DNA of 64,000 nt, from NCBI RefSeq assembly GCF_021742065.1, contig NZ_JAKKIE010000006.1, forward strand, positions 50,353-114,352, given 5' to 3'. The stretch is from Rhizorhapis sp. SPR117 (GTDB lineage: Bacteria; Pseudomonadota; Alphaproteobacteria; Sphingomonadales; Sphingomonadaceae). A model generated the notes under the pieces. That model was given only the letters and a program-made list of their open reading frames with translations. It ran no database searches and was not told where the DNA came from. The position numbers and the translations under genes are program-made. Below, in pieces: positions 39,786-49,603 of this stretch (positions are counted from its first letter, which is position 1; each line of letters begins with the position of its first letter).

Positions 39786-40757
39786 TTAACGCGGGCGGCT
39801 ATTCTCAATCCACCGCGCAACTTTTTCCGCGATCGCCATGAATGGCGCACCCTGTTCGCCATCTGTCGCTGCGGGTGGCTCGCCTGCGTCGGACGCCGTG
39901 CGGATCGCAATGTGCAGAGGGATGCGGCCAAGGAACGGCATGCCCATCTGCCTGGCTGCCGCCTCCGCGCCGCCCGTGCCAAAGGGATCGGAAATTTCGC
40001 CGCAATGGGGACAGGCATATCCGGCCATATTCTCAACCAGGCCGATCATCGGAATATCCGCCTGTTCAAACAGATTGACCGCGCGGGTTGCATCGATCAG
40101 CGCCAGATCCTGCGGGGTTGAAACGATGATCGCGCCTGCGGGTTTGTGTTTTTGCATCATCGACAATTGCACGTCACCGGTGCCGGGCGGCAGGTCGACG
40201 ATCAGCACGTCGATATCGCCCCAATGCGCGTCGATCAACTGGCCCAGTGCATTGCCGGCCATCGGTCCGCGCCAGGCGATTGCTTGACCGGGCTGGGCAA
40301 GCTGGCCCATCGACAGCATCGGCACGCCATAGGCATTGGGAACAGGGATCAGCTTCTTGTCTTCTGCCTGCGGCCGCGTGCCTTCGCTGCCCAGCAGGCG
40401 CGGTTGGGAGGGGCCGTAAATATCCGCATCGACAATGCCGACCTTCATCCCCACGCGTTTCAGCGCAATCGCCAGATTTGCCGATAGCGTCGATTTGCCG
40501 ACGCCGCCCTTGCCACTGCCCACGGCGATCAGGCGGACCACCTTCTTTTCCGCTGTCATGGCGATCCGCACGTCGGTGATGCCGTCCAGGGATTTCATCT
40601 GGCCCCGAATACCGGCCTCTATCACCTCGCGCTGCATTTCGGACAGGCCGGTCACGTCCAGAACCAGACTGAGCACGCCATCTTTGAGGCGGGGTGCGCT
40701 TGCGCGGCCTTTGGCGGCTGTTTCCAGCACCTTCGTGATATCTTCAATGTCGGTCAT
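39786..40757 (-). CDS. mrp: Mrp/NBP35-family iron-sulfur cluster carrier ATPase
   Basis: 323 residues. A DUF59/MIP18-like N-terminal domain (residues 1-80) comes before a P-loop domain with the deviant Walker A GSGKGGVGKSTLSANLA. VDADIYGPSQPRLLG and the VDLPPGTGDVQLSM stretch follow, and the CPHC pair near the C-terminus can hold a bridging Fe-S cluster. It is an ApbC/Mrp-type carrier that delivers Fe-S clusters. Divergent from hflK over about 70 bp. Confidence 0.93.
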   Translation of the reverse strand: MTDIEDITKVLETAAKGRASAPRLKDGVLSLVLDVTGLSEMQREVIEAGIRGQMKSLDGITDVRIAMTAEKKVVRLIAVGSGKGGVGKSTLSANLAIALKRVGMKVGIVDADIYGPSQPRLLGSEGTRPQAEDKKLIPVPNAYGVPMLSMGQLAQPGQAIAWRGPMAGNALGQLIDAHWGDIDVLIVDLPPGTGDVQLSMMQKHKPAGAIIVSTPQDLALIDATRAVNLFEQADIPMIGLVENMAGYACPHCGEISDPFGTGGAEAAARQMGMPFLGRIPLHIAIRTASDAGEPPAATDGEQGAPFMAIAEKVARWIENSRPR

Positions 40758-40827
40758 GGCGGTGCCTTAGTGGAATATGATCGGAAAGGCACTGTTTTTC
40801 CATGCCGGGGCTTCCTATAGAGGGTGC

Positions 40828-41925
40828 ATGACAAAAATTACCCGATGGTTTGCACAGGTTGGCGCAGCAATGAATACAGGCGGCCCATGGGGCGGCGGCT
40901 CCGATGGCGGCGGCACAGGCGGCGGCGATGATGGGGGCGGTAAAGGTCCGCGCAATCCATGGAATCAACCTCCGCCGGGGGGGCGTCCGCGCGGACGTGG
41001 CCCCACGGCGCTTGATGAGTTGTTGCGCCGGGGCCGCGAGGGCTTTGGCGGCGGCATGCCTCAAAGTCCCGGCGGCAGGCAATTATGGCCGATTCTGGCG
41101 ATATTGTTCGTCATCATCTGGATTGCTTTGACCAGCGTTCATCGCATCGGGCCGCAGGAACGCGGCGTGCTGACGCGACTGGGCAGCTATGTCAGTACCA
41201 TGACGCCGGGTATCAGCTTCAGCCTGCCTGCACCCTTCGATAGTGTGCAGGTTGTCGATGTGGAGGAAATCCGCACCATCGATATTCCCACCGGAACCGG
41301 GGAAAAGCTGGTACTAACCGGCGATCAGAATATCGTCGACCTGGCCTATTCGGTACGCTGGAACATCCGCCGCGCCGATTTCTACAAATTTGAACTGGCC
41401 AATCCGGAAGAAACCATCCGGGAGGTCGCGGAATCAGCGATGCGTTCGGTCGTTGCCACTGTTTCGCTGAATGACACCATCGGTTCGGGCCGCACCGAAA
41501 TCGAACAGCGCGTGCAACAGCGGATGCAGGAAATTCTGGACGGCTATCGTTCGGGCATATTGGTGCAGGGTGTCGCCATCAAGCAGGCCGATCCGCCCGA
41601 AGCGGTCAATGACGCCTTCAAGGAAGTGTCCGCCGCACAACAGACAGCGCAAACCTATATGAACGAAGCGCGCGCTTATGCCCAGCAATTGACCGCAAAG
41701 GCGCAGGGTGAAGCCGCCGCCTTTGACAAGGTCTACAGCGAATACCGTCTGGCGCCAGAGGTTACCCGCCGCCGCATGTATTACGAAACCATGGAGGAAG
41801 TGCTGGCCAACCTCGACAAGACCATCGTCGAAACTGGTAACGTGACGCCTTATCTGGCCTTGCCCGAAATTCACAAGCGCACGCAGCAGGCAACCCCTGC
41901 CAGTCCGGCCGGGGGAGGCCAATAA
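40828..41925 (+). CDS. hflK: FtsH protease modulator HflK
   Basis: 365 residues from the ATG at 40828, which has GAGGG 4-9 bp upstream; ATGs at 40777 and 40870 are alternatives. A glycine-rich cytoplasmic head (GGPWGGGSDGGGTGGG) is followed by one membrane helix (LWPILAILFVIIWIALTSV) and the SPFH/band-7 domain starting RIGPQERGVLTRLG. HflK and HflC form a membrane ring around FtsH and restrain its proteolysis. The stop overlaps the hflC start (TAATG). Confidence 0.92.
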   Translation: MTKITRWFAQVGAAMNTGGPWGGGSDGGGTGGGDDGGGKGPRNPWNQPPPGGRPRGRGPTALDELLRRGREGFGGGMPQSPGGRQLWPILAILFVIIWIALTSVHRIGPQERGVLTRLGSYVSTMTPGISFSLPAPFDSVQVVDVEEIRTIDIPTGTGEKLVLTGDQNIVDLAYSVRWNIRRADFYKFELANPEETIREVAESAMRSVVATVSLNDTIGSGRTEIEQRVQQRMQEILDGYRSGILVQGVAIKQADPPEAVNDAFKEVSAAQQTAQTYMNEARAYAQQLTAKAQGEAAAFDKVYSEYRLAPEVTRRRMYYETMEEVLANLDKTIVETGNVTPYLALPEIHKRTQQATPASPAGGGQ

Positions 41926-42770
41926 TGAATTATTTGATGCGTAATCCGGTTGTGCTGGCGATTGTGGTCGTTGCGCTGCTGATCCTGATCGGCAGCACAT
42001 TTTCGATCGTTCCGGAAACTCGGCAGGCGGTGATCGTCCGCTTTGGCGAACCTGTGCGAATAGTGAACCGCTTCAAACCCAATGAAGGTTTCGGCAACAC
42101 CGGCGCGGGCCTGATCGCCCGTATCCCCTTTGCCGAACAGATCGTGTGGATCGACAAACGCGTGCTGAGTGTCGAAATGGAGCGCCAGCAGGTATTGTCC
42201 ACCGATCAGCTTCGCCTGCAGGTCGATGCCTTTGCCCGTTACCGCATCATCAATCCGTTGCGCATGTATATCACAGCGGGCAGCGAGGGCCGCGTGTCGG
42301 ACGAATTGCGTCCAATATTGGGTTCGGCATTGCGTAACGAACTGGGCAAGCGACCATTTGCGGCGCTGCTCAGTCCAGAACGCGGACAGGTGATGCGCAA
42401 CATCGAGGCAGGCCTTAATCGTGTCGCCCGCCAATATGGCGCGGAAATTATCGACGTGCGGATCAAGCGGGCCGATCTTCCCGATGGCACGCCGCTGCAA
42501 AGCGCGTTCCAGCGCATGCGCACGGCGCGCGAACAGGAAGCACTCACCATCCGGGCGCAGGGTGCCAAACAGGCGCAGATCATCCGTGCAGAGGCCGACG
42601 CCACCGCATCGCGCATCTATGCGGACAGTTTCAACAAGGACGCGTCCTTCTATGAATTCTATCGGGCGATGCAGAGTTACCGGATCACCTTCTCGCAACA
42701 GGCGAAGGGCGAGGCATCCGTCATATTGTCGCCCAATAACGCTTATCTGAAGGAATTTCAGGGGCGTTAG
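41925..42770 (+). CDS. hflC: FtsH protease modulator HflC
   Basis: 281 residues. One N-terminal membrane helix (NPVVLAIVVVALLILIGSTF) then the SPFH domain (SIVPETRQAVIVRFGEPV; IDKRVLSVEMERQQVLSTD). A C-terminal segment ending RAMQSYRITF is typical of HflC. It forms a complex with HflK and FtsH at the inner membrane. Its start overlaps the hflK stop by one base, so the two are made in step; degP follows 88 bp later from its own promoter. Confidence 0.94.
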   Translation: MNYLMRNPVVLAIVVVALLILIGSTFSIVPETRQAVIVRFGEPVRIVNRFKPNEGFGNTGAGLIARIPFAEQIVWIDKRVLSVEMERQQVLSTDQLRLQVDAFARYRIINPLRMYITAGSEGRVSDELRPILGSALRNELGKRPFAALLSPERGQVMRNIEAGLNRVARQYGAEIIDVRIKRADLPDGTPLQSAFQRMRTAREQEALTIRAQGAKQAQIIRAEADATASRIYADSFNKDASFYEFYRAMQSYRITFSQQAKGEASVILSPNNAYLKEFQGR

Positions 42771-42787
42771 TGCTGTAGCCAGTTTGA

Positions 42788-42812
42788 GGAACCGGCTTAT
42801 TCAATATAGGTT
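42788..42812 (+). promoter_or_regulatory. ECF-sigma-type promoter of degP (GGAAC-N16-GGTT)
   Basis: GGAAC at 42788-42792, 16 bases, GGTT at 42809-42812. The GGAAC -35 is the hallmark of ECF sigma factors; the alphaproteobacterial EcfG consensus is GGAAC-N16/17-CGTT, so only the first base of the -10 differs. Predicted start near 42819, giving a 40-nt leader. The same spacing and -10 occur before the RNA candidate at 44.5 kb. Confidence 0.6.
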
Positions 42813-42858
42813 AAGACTACAGGCGACATAGGGCCAGTCCCGCGAGGTCGCTTTCGGA

Positions 42859-44388
42859 ATGAGAGGAATTTTGAACGTGCGTTACGCTTACGCGATTACT
42901 GCAGCTCTTCTCCTGGGTGGCACAGCCATCGCCGTAACATCGCAGCAGCCGTTGGGCGCGCAAACCGCCCAGAACGAGGGCCCAGCGATGCAGGCCGCGG
43001 CACCGCGCGGTGCACCGACGAGCTTTGCCGACATGGTCGAACGCTTGCAGCCCGCCGTCGTCAATATTTCAACGCGCCAGCGCGTGAAGGTCCAGAACCC
43101 CTTTGAAGGCACGCCTTTTGGCAGCTTGTTCGGCCCGCCCGGCGGCCAGCCGCAAACGCGCGAGGCGCAGTCGCTGGGTTCAGGCTTCATCGTATCGTCC
43201 GATGGCTATGTCGTCACCAACGCCCATGTCGTGTCGGGCGGGACCGCCAATGCCTCGGTCGATTCCATCACGGTCACTCTGCCCAATCGCAAGGAATATG
43301 AAGCAAAGTTGATCAGCCGCGATGTCGCCTCTGATCTGGCTGTGCTGAAGATTGATGCAAAGGGTCTGCCCTTCGTAAAATTCGGCGACAGCACGAAAAC
43401 GCGCGTGGGCGACTGGGTGCTCGCCATCGGCAATCCCTTTGGTCTTGGCAGCACGGTCACGGCCGGCATCGTATCTGCGATCCACCGCAATACGGGGCAG
43501 GGCGGCGCTTATGACCGCTTCATTCAGACCGATGCATCGATCAATCAGGGCAACAGCGGTGGCCCGATGTTCGACCTTAGCGGCAATGTCATCGGCATCA
43601 ATTCGCAGATTCTGTCACCCACCGGCGGCAATGTCGGGATTGGTTTCGCCATCCCCGCCGAAACCGCCGGGCCGATCATCGACAAGCTGAAAGGCGGCGA
43701 AACAATCAGCCGCGGTTATCTGGGCGTCGGCATTGGTCCGATGTCGGATGATCTTGCCGAATCGCTTGGTCTGCCAAAGAATCGCGGCGAATTCATCGGC
43801 CAGGTCGTGCCGGGCGAAGCCGCGGCCAAGGCCGGTATCAAGGCTGGCGATGTCGTCGTAAAGGTGAAGGGCGAGGACGTCACGCCTGACAATACCTTGT
43901 CCTATATCGTCGCCAATCTGCCGGTCGGCAGCAAGGTGCCGATCGAACTGATCCGCGACGGCAAGCGTATGACGGTAACCGCCATAGTCGGTGAACGGCC
44001 ATCCGAAGAGGATCTGACCAGCTTTGGCCAGCAACCGGATGATGATTTCTCCAATCAGGACCCGCAGGGCAGTCAGCAGGCGATGCAGCAATCGCTGGGC
44101 GTTGCGGTAACGCCGATAACGCCGACCATCGCGCGCCAGCTTGGCGTTGGTGCGAGTGTGAAGGGCGTAGTCATCACGGGCGTCGATCCGTCATCGGACG
44201 CTGGAGCAAAGGGCCTGCGTCGGGGCGACATCATCCTGACCGTCAATAATGATCCGGTGACGACCGAAGCGGCGCTGACGAATGCGGTCAAACAGGCACA
44301 ACAGGCTGGCCGCACCGCTGTCCTGTTGCAGGTCCAGCGTGGCAGCGGGCAGCCTGCGTTCATCCCGGTACGCATAACGAAGCAATAG
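42859..44388 (+). CDS. degP: Do-like periplasmic serine protease (DegP/HtrA)
   Basis: 509 residues. A signal peptide (YAITAALLLGGTAIAVTS) leads to a trypsin-like domain with His123 in TNAHVV, Asp159 in SDLAVLKID and Ser233 in GNSGGPMFD, then two PDZ domains (SRGYLGVGIGPM...; SLGVAVTPITP...). It degrades or refolds misfolded envelope proteins. The ATG at 42859 has a poor ribosome-binding site; a GTG at 42877 with AGAGGA 9 bp upstream is a strong alternative and leaves the signal peptide intact. Promoter of ECF type upstream. Confidence 0.95.
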   Translation: MRGILNVRYAYAITAALLLGGTAIAVTSQQPLGAQTAQNEGPAMQAAAPRGAPTSFADMVERLQPAVVNISTRQRVKVQNPFEGTPFGSLFGPPGGQPQTREAQSLGSGFIVSSDGYVVTNAHVVSGGTANASVDSITVTLPNRKEYEAKLISRDVASDLAVLKIDAKGLPFVKFGDSTKTRVGDWVLAIGNPFGLGSTVTAGIVSAIHRNTGQGGAYDRFIQTDASINQGNSGGPMFDLSGNVIGINSQILSPTGGNVGIGFAIPAETAGPIIDKLKGGETISRGYLGVGIGPMSDDLAESLGLPKNRGEFIGQVVPGEAAAKAGIKAGDVVVKVKGEDVTPDNTLSYIVANLPVGSKVPIELIRDGKRMTVTAIVGERPSEEDLTSFGQQPDDDFSNQDPQGSQQAMQQSLGVAVTPITPTIARQLGVGASVKGVVITGVDPSSDAGAKGLRRGDIILTVNNDPVTTEAALTNAVKQAQQAGRTAVLLQVQRGSGQPAFIPVRITKQ

Positions 44389-44420
44389 AGCGACGGGGCG
44401 AGAGCCGCCCTTGAACCGAC

Positions 44421-44511
44421 TAAAAAAGGGACGGCAGCATATCCCAAACCGCCGTCCCAATCGGTGCGACCCGCCGGGATTGCATATGTTGCATCCCCAC
44501 AAATGCGGTTT
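44421..44511 (-). ncRNA. candidate small RNA with ECF-type promoter and terminator
   Basis: Minus-strand transcript predicted from about 44511 to the T-run at 44421, about 90 nt. It contains AAACCGC pairing with GCGGTTT, an inner GGGGATGCAACATATGCAATCCC hairpin split by its loop, and ends in GGGACGGC/GCCGTCCC (44428-44435 with 44451-44458) followed by TTTTTT on the minus strand. No open frame fits. The tail could also be a back-up terminator for the TonB receptor gene, which already has one at 44576-44614. Confidence 0.4.
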
Positions 44512-44517
44512 CCCCTC

Positions 44518-44542
44518 AACCGTCCTTGCGACGGAAAGTTCC
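44518..44542 (-). promoter_or_regulatory. ECF-sigma-type promoter of the small RNA candidate
   Basis: On the minus strand GGAAC (44542-44538), 16 bases, GGTT (44521-44518): the same -35, spacing and -10 as the degP promoter. Confidence 0.45.
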
Positions 44543-44575
44543 TATCAATCTGATTTAGCGAAGTTTTTTATCGTC

Positions 44576-44614
44576 AAAAAAATACGCCCCAGCGCACGCT
44601 TGTGGGCTGGGGCG
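44576..44614 (-). terminator. rho-independent terminator of the TonB receptor gene
   Basis: CGCCCCAGC (minus strand 44614-44606) pairs with GCTGGGGCG (44593-44585), followed by TATTTTTTT. It lies 15 bp after the receptor stop. Confidence 0.85.
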
Positions 44615-44628
44615 ATAAAAGCAGCCGT

Positions 44629-47373
44629 TTAGAACTTGCCGCGTAATGTAATCCCATAGGTGCGTGGTTCGGCCAGATAGGCGGAAATCAACTGGTTCGC
44701 CATGGCCGCCGTCGGGAACTGGCCGGTCGACGATGTACCTGGGCTGCTGCTTTGCAATGGGGCGCTGAACGCGATCTGGGTATAGTCTGTGTCAAAGATG
44801 TTCTGGCCCCAGAATTCGATTGCCCAGCGCTGATCGGGACCGCGTAAACCGATGCGGGCATTGACCACGCTATAGCCATCCTGCGTCTTTTCCGGGTACA
44901 GATCGGACCCGGTATTATAATCGCTGGTCATGCGGCCATCGATATAAAACAGGGCCGACAAACCATTGGAACCGATGTCGGGCGTCCACGCAAGGCTGGC
45001 CGTGGCGACAATCTGCGGCGCGTTGGAATTGATGTTACCGGGCAAAAGGAACAGCGCCGGATCAAGCGGAATGGTGCCATCGCTGCTGCCAACCAGTTGA
45101 TTGGCATATTTTGCGCGCGCATAGGTCAGGCCTCCCGTCGCGAGCACATTGCGGACCGGACTGGCGCTGAGTTCCAGCTCGACGCCCTGGCTGACAAGGC
45201 CGGGTTCCACATCATCCTTTGCGCATCGTCCGCCGCCCGCCGCGTTCGTTCCGGGGGTCAGCGTGCCGCCGCATCCATTGATGTTCTGCACGACAAAGCT
45301 GGTGCCGTTGAACGTGTTAAGCTGGAAATTCGTAAATTCCTGACGGAAGGCCGCGATATTGGCGCTCCAGTTCCGCGTGGAATATTTCAGGCCCAGTTCG
45401 AACGCATCCACCGTTTCGGCGGCAAAGCGCAACGTGGCGGCATCGGCATCGGATCGTGGCGAAAATACCGCCGGAATGACATTGGTGCCGGTGGTGCCAA
45501 GTTGGAAACGATCCAGATTATAGCCGCCCGCCTTGTACCCGCGCGAATAGCTGGCATAGACCAGCAGGGGATCAATGGGCTTGTATGACAGCACCGCAGT
45601 GCCCGAAAATTCGCCTTTGCCGAAGCTGTCCTGAAGGTTGAGGGCATTAAGCGCGTTGCTGCTGTTGCCAAGGCATCCGAGTGTCAAGATTCCTTGTGCC
45701 AGCGCGGTGCCTGTGCCGAACGATCCCGTCGCCAAGTCATACAGGTCATTGGGTCCACCAGGATTTTGCGCCTGCAATGCCGCGCATGTTGCATTGTTGT
45801 TGTTGAGATCGGCCGAGAAATCCTTGCTTTCATGGGTGTAGCGCAGGCCCAGCGTCAAATCGACCTTGTCTGTGATATGCACGATATTATGCGTGAACAG
45901 CGCCCAATTTTCGCTTGTCTGGAAATAGCGCGTATCGGTATCGCCCGTTCCGGCGGGTATGCCGGCCAGCGCTTGCAGACCACCCAGCAGGATTGGATTG
46001 GCGCCCACAGCCGTGAATGGCAATGTCGCCTGCAAAGCGGCGGCATTGTTACAGGGCAAGGCAAGCTCCGCACCTGTTGACGTGACGCCCGCCCCTGCAA
46101 GCAGGCGACAGGTCGTAAAGGTGCCATAGTCCGCACCAAAGCGGATATTATCGCGCAGCGTCAGCTTTTCATGGGCATAATAGCCGCCCACCAACCAGTC
46201 GAGCATCTCGCCAAAGGCCGACCCCTGCAACCGCAATTCCTGGGTAAAGGTCTTGAACTCCCGGTATGTGCCGGGGTCGCGATAGAGCAGGTCGGCGGTG
46301 TTGTAATCATAATCGCCATAATCCTGGCTCTTGTAATTACGATAGGCGGTGATGCTGGTCAGTTTGGCCGCACCGAAATCCCAGTTGAGTTCGCCCGATA
46401 CGCCCCAGTCTTCCAACTTGCTGACATATTCGCGGCCCGGCGTGATGGACAGGTTGCGGTCATAAGGATCGCCGGGGAAATAGGCGCCTTGCCGCTCCAG
46501 CAATGCGACGATCCGGTTATAGGGATTGACGGTAAAGCCGCCCGCCGCCGCCGGAACCCGCTCGCGCGTTTCGATATAGGCCGCGCCGCAGCAGCTTTCG
46601 TCGCGATTGGTATAATCGCCGATCAATCGCACCGACAGCGTATCGCTGGGTTCCCACAATGCCTGGCCACGCAGGAAATAGCGGTCCCGGTCATTGGTGT
46701 CGCCCACCTTGTTGCCGCTGGTGTCGACCAGATCGTAAAAACCATCACGCTTTGACCATACCCCATCCAGGCTGAGCGCCAGATCCTGTGTTACAGGACC
46801 AGTTACCCGGCCAGACAGCCGCCAATAATCGTAATTGCCATAGGTGATTTCGCCATTGGCGCCGAATTTGAACGAAGGCGACTTGCTGACGATGTTGAGC
46901 AGACCGGCCGAGGAATTGCGCCCGAACAACGTACCCTGCGGTCCGCGCAGCACCTCCACCCGTTCAATTTCGCCCAGATCGTTCAGGCCTGCGCCGGTTC
47001 GCGAACGGTAAACGCCATCGATGAACACCGCGACGGAGCTTTCCAGCCCCGGATTGTCGCCAACCGTGCCGATGCCCCGGATACGCGCGGCCCCATTGGC
47101 TTCTGTGCCTGACGAAGACACCAGCAGCGAGGGGGCAAGCTGGTTCAACTGGCGAATATCGGATGCGCCGCTGTTCTGCATGGAATCGGCGGTTACCGCC
47201 GACACCGCGATCGGAACGTCGCTCAATGGGCTTGCGCGCCGGGTCGCGGTCACGATGATCGCGTTGCTGTCATATGTTTCCAGCGCGGATTGCGCTTCGG
47301 TATCATCCTGCGCATGGGCGGGAACGATAAGGGCGGTGACGCCGGCGGACAGCAGCAACAGGCATTTTTTCAT
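44629..47373 (-). CDS. TonB-dependent receptor (sphingomonad type)
   Basis: 914 residues. Signal peptide KKCLLLLSAGVTALIVPAHAQ, then a TonB-box-like NAIIVTATRRASPLSDVPIAVSAVT, a plug (QLNQLAPSLLVSSSGTEANG; RIRGIGTVGDNPGLESSVAVFIDGVYR; a VEVLRGPQGTLFGRNSSAGLLNI stretch) and a long beta-barrel ending YGITLRGKF with terminal Phe. Sphingomonads have many such receptors for diverse carbohydrates and aromatics; substrate cannot be read. No Fur-like site was seen upstream. The 294-bp gap upstream to trhO is AT-rich and carries no gene. Confidence 0.87.
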   Translation of the reverse strand: MKKCLLLLSAGVTALIVPAHAQDDTEAQSALETYDSNAIIVTATRRASPLSDVPIAVSAVTADSMQNSGASDIRQLNQLAPSLLVSSSGTEANGAARIRGIGTVGDNPGLESSVAVFIDGVYRSRTGAGLNDLGEIERVEVLRGPQGTLFGRNSSAGLLNIVSKSPSFKFGANGEITYGNYDYWRLSGRVTGPVTQDLALSLDGVWSKRDGFYDLVDTSGNKVGDTNDRDRYFLRGQALWEPSDTLSVRLIGDYTNRDESCCGAAYIETRERVPAAAGGFTVNPYNRIVALLERQGAYFPGDPYDRNLSITPGREYVSKLEDWGVSGELNWDFGAAKLTSITAYRNYKSQDYGDYDYNTADLLYRDPGTYREFKTFTQELRLQGSAFGEMLDWLVGGYYAHEKLTLRDNIRFGADYGTFTTCRLLAGAGVTSTGAELALPCNNAAALQATLPFTAVGANPILLGGLQALAGIPAGTGDTDTRYFQTSENWALFTHNIVHITDKVDLTLGLRYTHESKDFSADLNNNNATCAALQAQNPGGPNDLYDLATGSFGTGTALAQGILTLGCLGNSSNALNALNLQDSFGKGEFSGTAVLSYKPIDPLLVYASYSRGYKAGGYNLDRFQLGTTGTNVIPAVFSPRSDADAATLRFAAETVDAFELGLKYSTRNWSANIAAFRQEFTNFQLNTFNGTSFVVQNINGCGGTLTPGTNAAGGGRCAKDDVEPGLVSQGVELELSASPVRNVLATGGLTYARAKYANQLVGSSDGTIPLDPALFLLPGNINSNAPQIVATASLAWTPDIGSNGLSALFYIDGRMTSDYNTGSDLYPEKTQDGYSVVNARIGLRGPDQRWAIEFWGQNIFDTDYTQIAFSAPLQSSSPGTSSTGQFPTAAMANQLISAYLAEPRTYGITLRGKF

Positions 47374-47667
47374 GATATGTCCTCTCCCATATGTCGCTAG
47401 TTAAACCACAATTAATCCTATCGGTACGCCATATCCATGCAAAACAATTGGCATTCCCGCTGCTTGTTAAAATTTGCAGCATTTTTGCAACAGTCGGTAT
47501 GGTCAGTGCGCATATGTTCGCCCTCTTTTACCGCAAAACATTAACCGTTCTCTAAATCCAGCACGTAAAAAGAGCGAAATCACGCCCCGTCGCCAGTCCA
47601 TGGTGGTTATGCGTGATGAATATGTCACGGCTTTGAATGGGGCATTCTCTATTGTATAGGCCGCGCC

Positions 47668-48621
47668 ATGACCGCTCCCCCTGTTCCTGCCTCCGTCATG
47701 GTCGCAGCCCTTTATCGCTTCGCGCGCTTCGACGATCCCGCTGCCCTGCGCGCGCCGCTGCAGGCGGTCTGTGACGCTGCGGGGGTAAAGGGCACGCTGC
47801 TGCTGGCGCATGAAGGGATCAACGGAACCATAGCGGGCGAGGACAATGCGCTCGCCGCCGTCATCGCTCATATCCGCACCCTGTCGGGGTGCGCCGATCT
47901 GGATGTCAAATATTCCGCTGCAAGCGACATGCCCTTTTACCGGATGAAGGTGCGGATCAAGCGCGAAATCGTCACCATGGGGGCAGGGGAGCTTGATCCC
48001 GTGACGAATGCCGGAACCTATGTCGAGCCGCGGAACTGGAACGCGCTGATTTCCGACCCGGACACGATCCTGATCGACACGCGGAATGGCTATGAAGTCG
48101 CAATCGGCAGTTTCGAAGGCGCAATCGACCCCCAAACCACCAGCTTTGGCGAATTTCCTGCCTGGTTCGATACCTATGCGCAAAAACTGGAACAGGGGAA
48201 GCAGCCGAAAATCGCCATGTTCTGTACCGGCGGCATCCGATGCGAAAAATCGACGGCTTTCGTCAAAAGCCGGGGGTTTGAAAACGTCTATCATTTAAAG
48301 GGCGGCATTCTAAAATATCTCGAAACCGTGGATCAGGAAGACAGCAAGTGGCGGGGCGAATGTTTCGTGTTCGATCAGCGCGTGGCCGTCGGCCATGGTC
48401 TTGCGGAGGGCGAATATGGCCTGTGTCATGCCTGCCGCATGCCGCTGTCGCCGCAAGATCGCGCCTCACCCCTTTATGTGGAGGGTGTCTCTTGTCCCCA
48501 TTGCCATGACGAACGGGACGAGGCGCAGCGCGCACGCTATCGGGAGCGTCAGCGGCAGATAGAAGCGGCGCAGGCGCGCGGCGAAGCACATATCGGGGCG
48601 GCGCCGGGCACGAAGGCGTGA
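47668..48621 (+). CDS. trhO: tRNA uridine(34) hydroxylase TrhO (rhodanese family)
   Basis: 317 residues. An N-terminal acylphosphatase-like domain ([21 protein letters not shown]) comes before the rhodanese domain with the active-site Cys186 in [13 protein letters not shown], then a C-terminal zinc-finger-like segment ([20 protein letters not shown]). It forms 5-hydroxyuridine at U34 of tRNA in an oxygen-dependent reaction. The stop overlaps the GST-like gene start (GTGA). Confidence 0.93.
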   Translation: MTAPPVPASVMVAALYRFARFDDPAALRAPLQAVCDAAGVKGTLLLAHEGINGTIAGEDNALAAVIAHIRTLSGCADLDVKYSAASDMPFYRMKVRIKREIVTMGAGELDPVTNAGTYVEPRNWNALISDPDTILIDTRNGYEVAIGSFEGAIDPQTTSFGEFPAWFDTYAQKLEQGKQPKIAMFCTGGIRCEKSTAFVKSRGFENVYHLKGGILKYLETVDQEDSKWRGECFVFDQRVAVGHGLAEGEYGLCHACRMPLSPQDRASPLYVEGVSCPHCHDERDEAQRARYRERQRQIEAAQARGEAHIGAAPGTKA

Positions 48622-49289
48622 GCGCCGACTATCCCATTCTCTACAGCTTTCGCCGCTGCCCCTATGCGATGCGCGCCCGCATGGGGCTTTGGGTCAGCGG
48701 GACCCTGTGTCGCCTGCGTGAAGTAAAGCTTTCCGACAAGCCCGAAGCCCTGCTGACCGCCTCACCCAAGGCGACGGTCCCCGTGCTGGTTCTTCCTGAT
48801 GGTACGGTCATCGACCAGAGCCTCGACATTGCCTGTTGGGCGCTTGGTCGTTACGATCCAGAAGACTGGCTTGATTATCCGCCAGAAGCCGACGCGCTGA
48901 TCGCCCGCAATGACGGCGCGTTCAAACATCATCTCGACTGCTGGAAATATCACGCCCGCTATCCCGGTGAAGACCCGGACCTTCATCGCGCCTCGGCTCT
49001 GGAAATCGTTCAGGATCTCGATGCCCGGCTGGCGGCCAAAGGCGGGGCATTGTGCGGCGCCCGCCGGACATGGCCCGACATCGCCATTTTTCCGTTCATC
49101 CGCCAATTCGCGCGGCACGACCAAAGCTGGTTCGACGCACAACCGCTGACGCTTCTGCACCGTTGGCTTGCGGACCTCGTCGCCAGCCCGCTCTTTGCCG
49201 CGATCATGCAGAAATATCCCGTATGGCAAGACGGCGACGGCGAAGCGATCTTCGGACAAACGGGTCAGACTGCGCCAGCCGGCCTTTAA
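48618..49289 (+). CDS. glutathione S-transferase-like protein with CPYA motif
   Basis: 223 residues with a GTG start overlapping the trhO stop. An N-terminal thioredoxin fold begins [19 protein letters not shown], where the CPYA places a redox Cys as in glutaredoxin-2-like and omega-type GSTs; [23 protein letters not shown] is the glutathione-binding cis-Pro/Ser region. A helical C-terminal domain follows. Likely a glutathione-dependent thiol reductase or transferase; coupling with trhO is a recurrent arrangement I recall but cannot check. Confidence 0.8.
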   Translation: MSADYPILYSFRRCPYAMRARMGLWVSGTLCRLREVKLSDKPEALLTASPKATVPVLVLPDGTVIDQSLDIACWALGRYDPEDWLDYPPEADALIARNDGAFKHHLDCWKYHARYPGEDPDLHRASALEIVQDLDARLAAKGGALCGARRTWPDIAIFPFIRQFARHDQSWFDAQPLTLLHRWLADLVASPLFAAIMQKYPVWQDGDGEAIFGQTGQTAPAGL

Positions 49290-49415
49290 TATGGTGGAAT
49301 CGAAACTCTCAACATGCAAGTTCGTCACCCTGAAACCGGTTGGCAATTGTGCCCTTGAAACATGTAGCCAATCTCCCTCTCCCCTGTGGGGATCGTTGCA
49401 TAATTCCATTTTACC

Positions 49416-49505
49416 GTCATCCCCGCGAAGGCGGGGATCCATCTCCTGACCTAACCGCTTGATTTTGCGTCGGGAGATGGGTTCCCGCCTTCGCGGGAAC
49501 GACGA
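49416..49505. repeat. REP-type inverted repeat (CCCCGCGAAGGCGGGG)
   Basis: CGTCATCCCCGCGAAGGCGG (from 49415) followed by GATCCATCTCC, and the facing GGAGATGGGTTCCCGCCTTC GCGGGAACGACG split here only for length. Arms GGATCCATCTCC and GGAGATGGGTTCC pair across a 25-bp centre. It fills most of the 314-bp gap between the GST-like and aspartic-protease genes; nothing else is seen there. Confidence 0.75.
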
Positions 49506-49603
49506 AAATCAGGAAATGCACGAATGATGCGACAGTCCCTTCAGGGGGGGCTATGATGGCGAGCCCAGCCTACTTGTCGCAACGGTATGATTCCCAACTG
49601 GTT

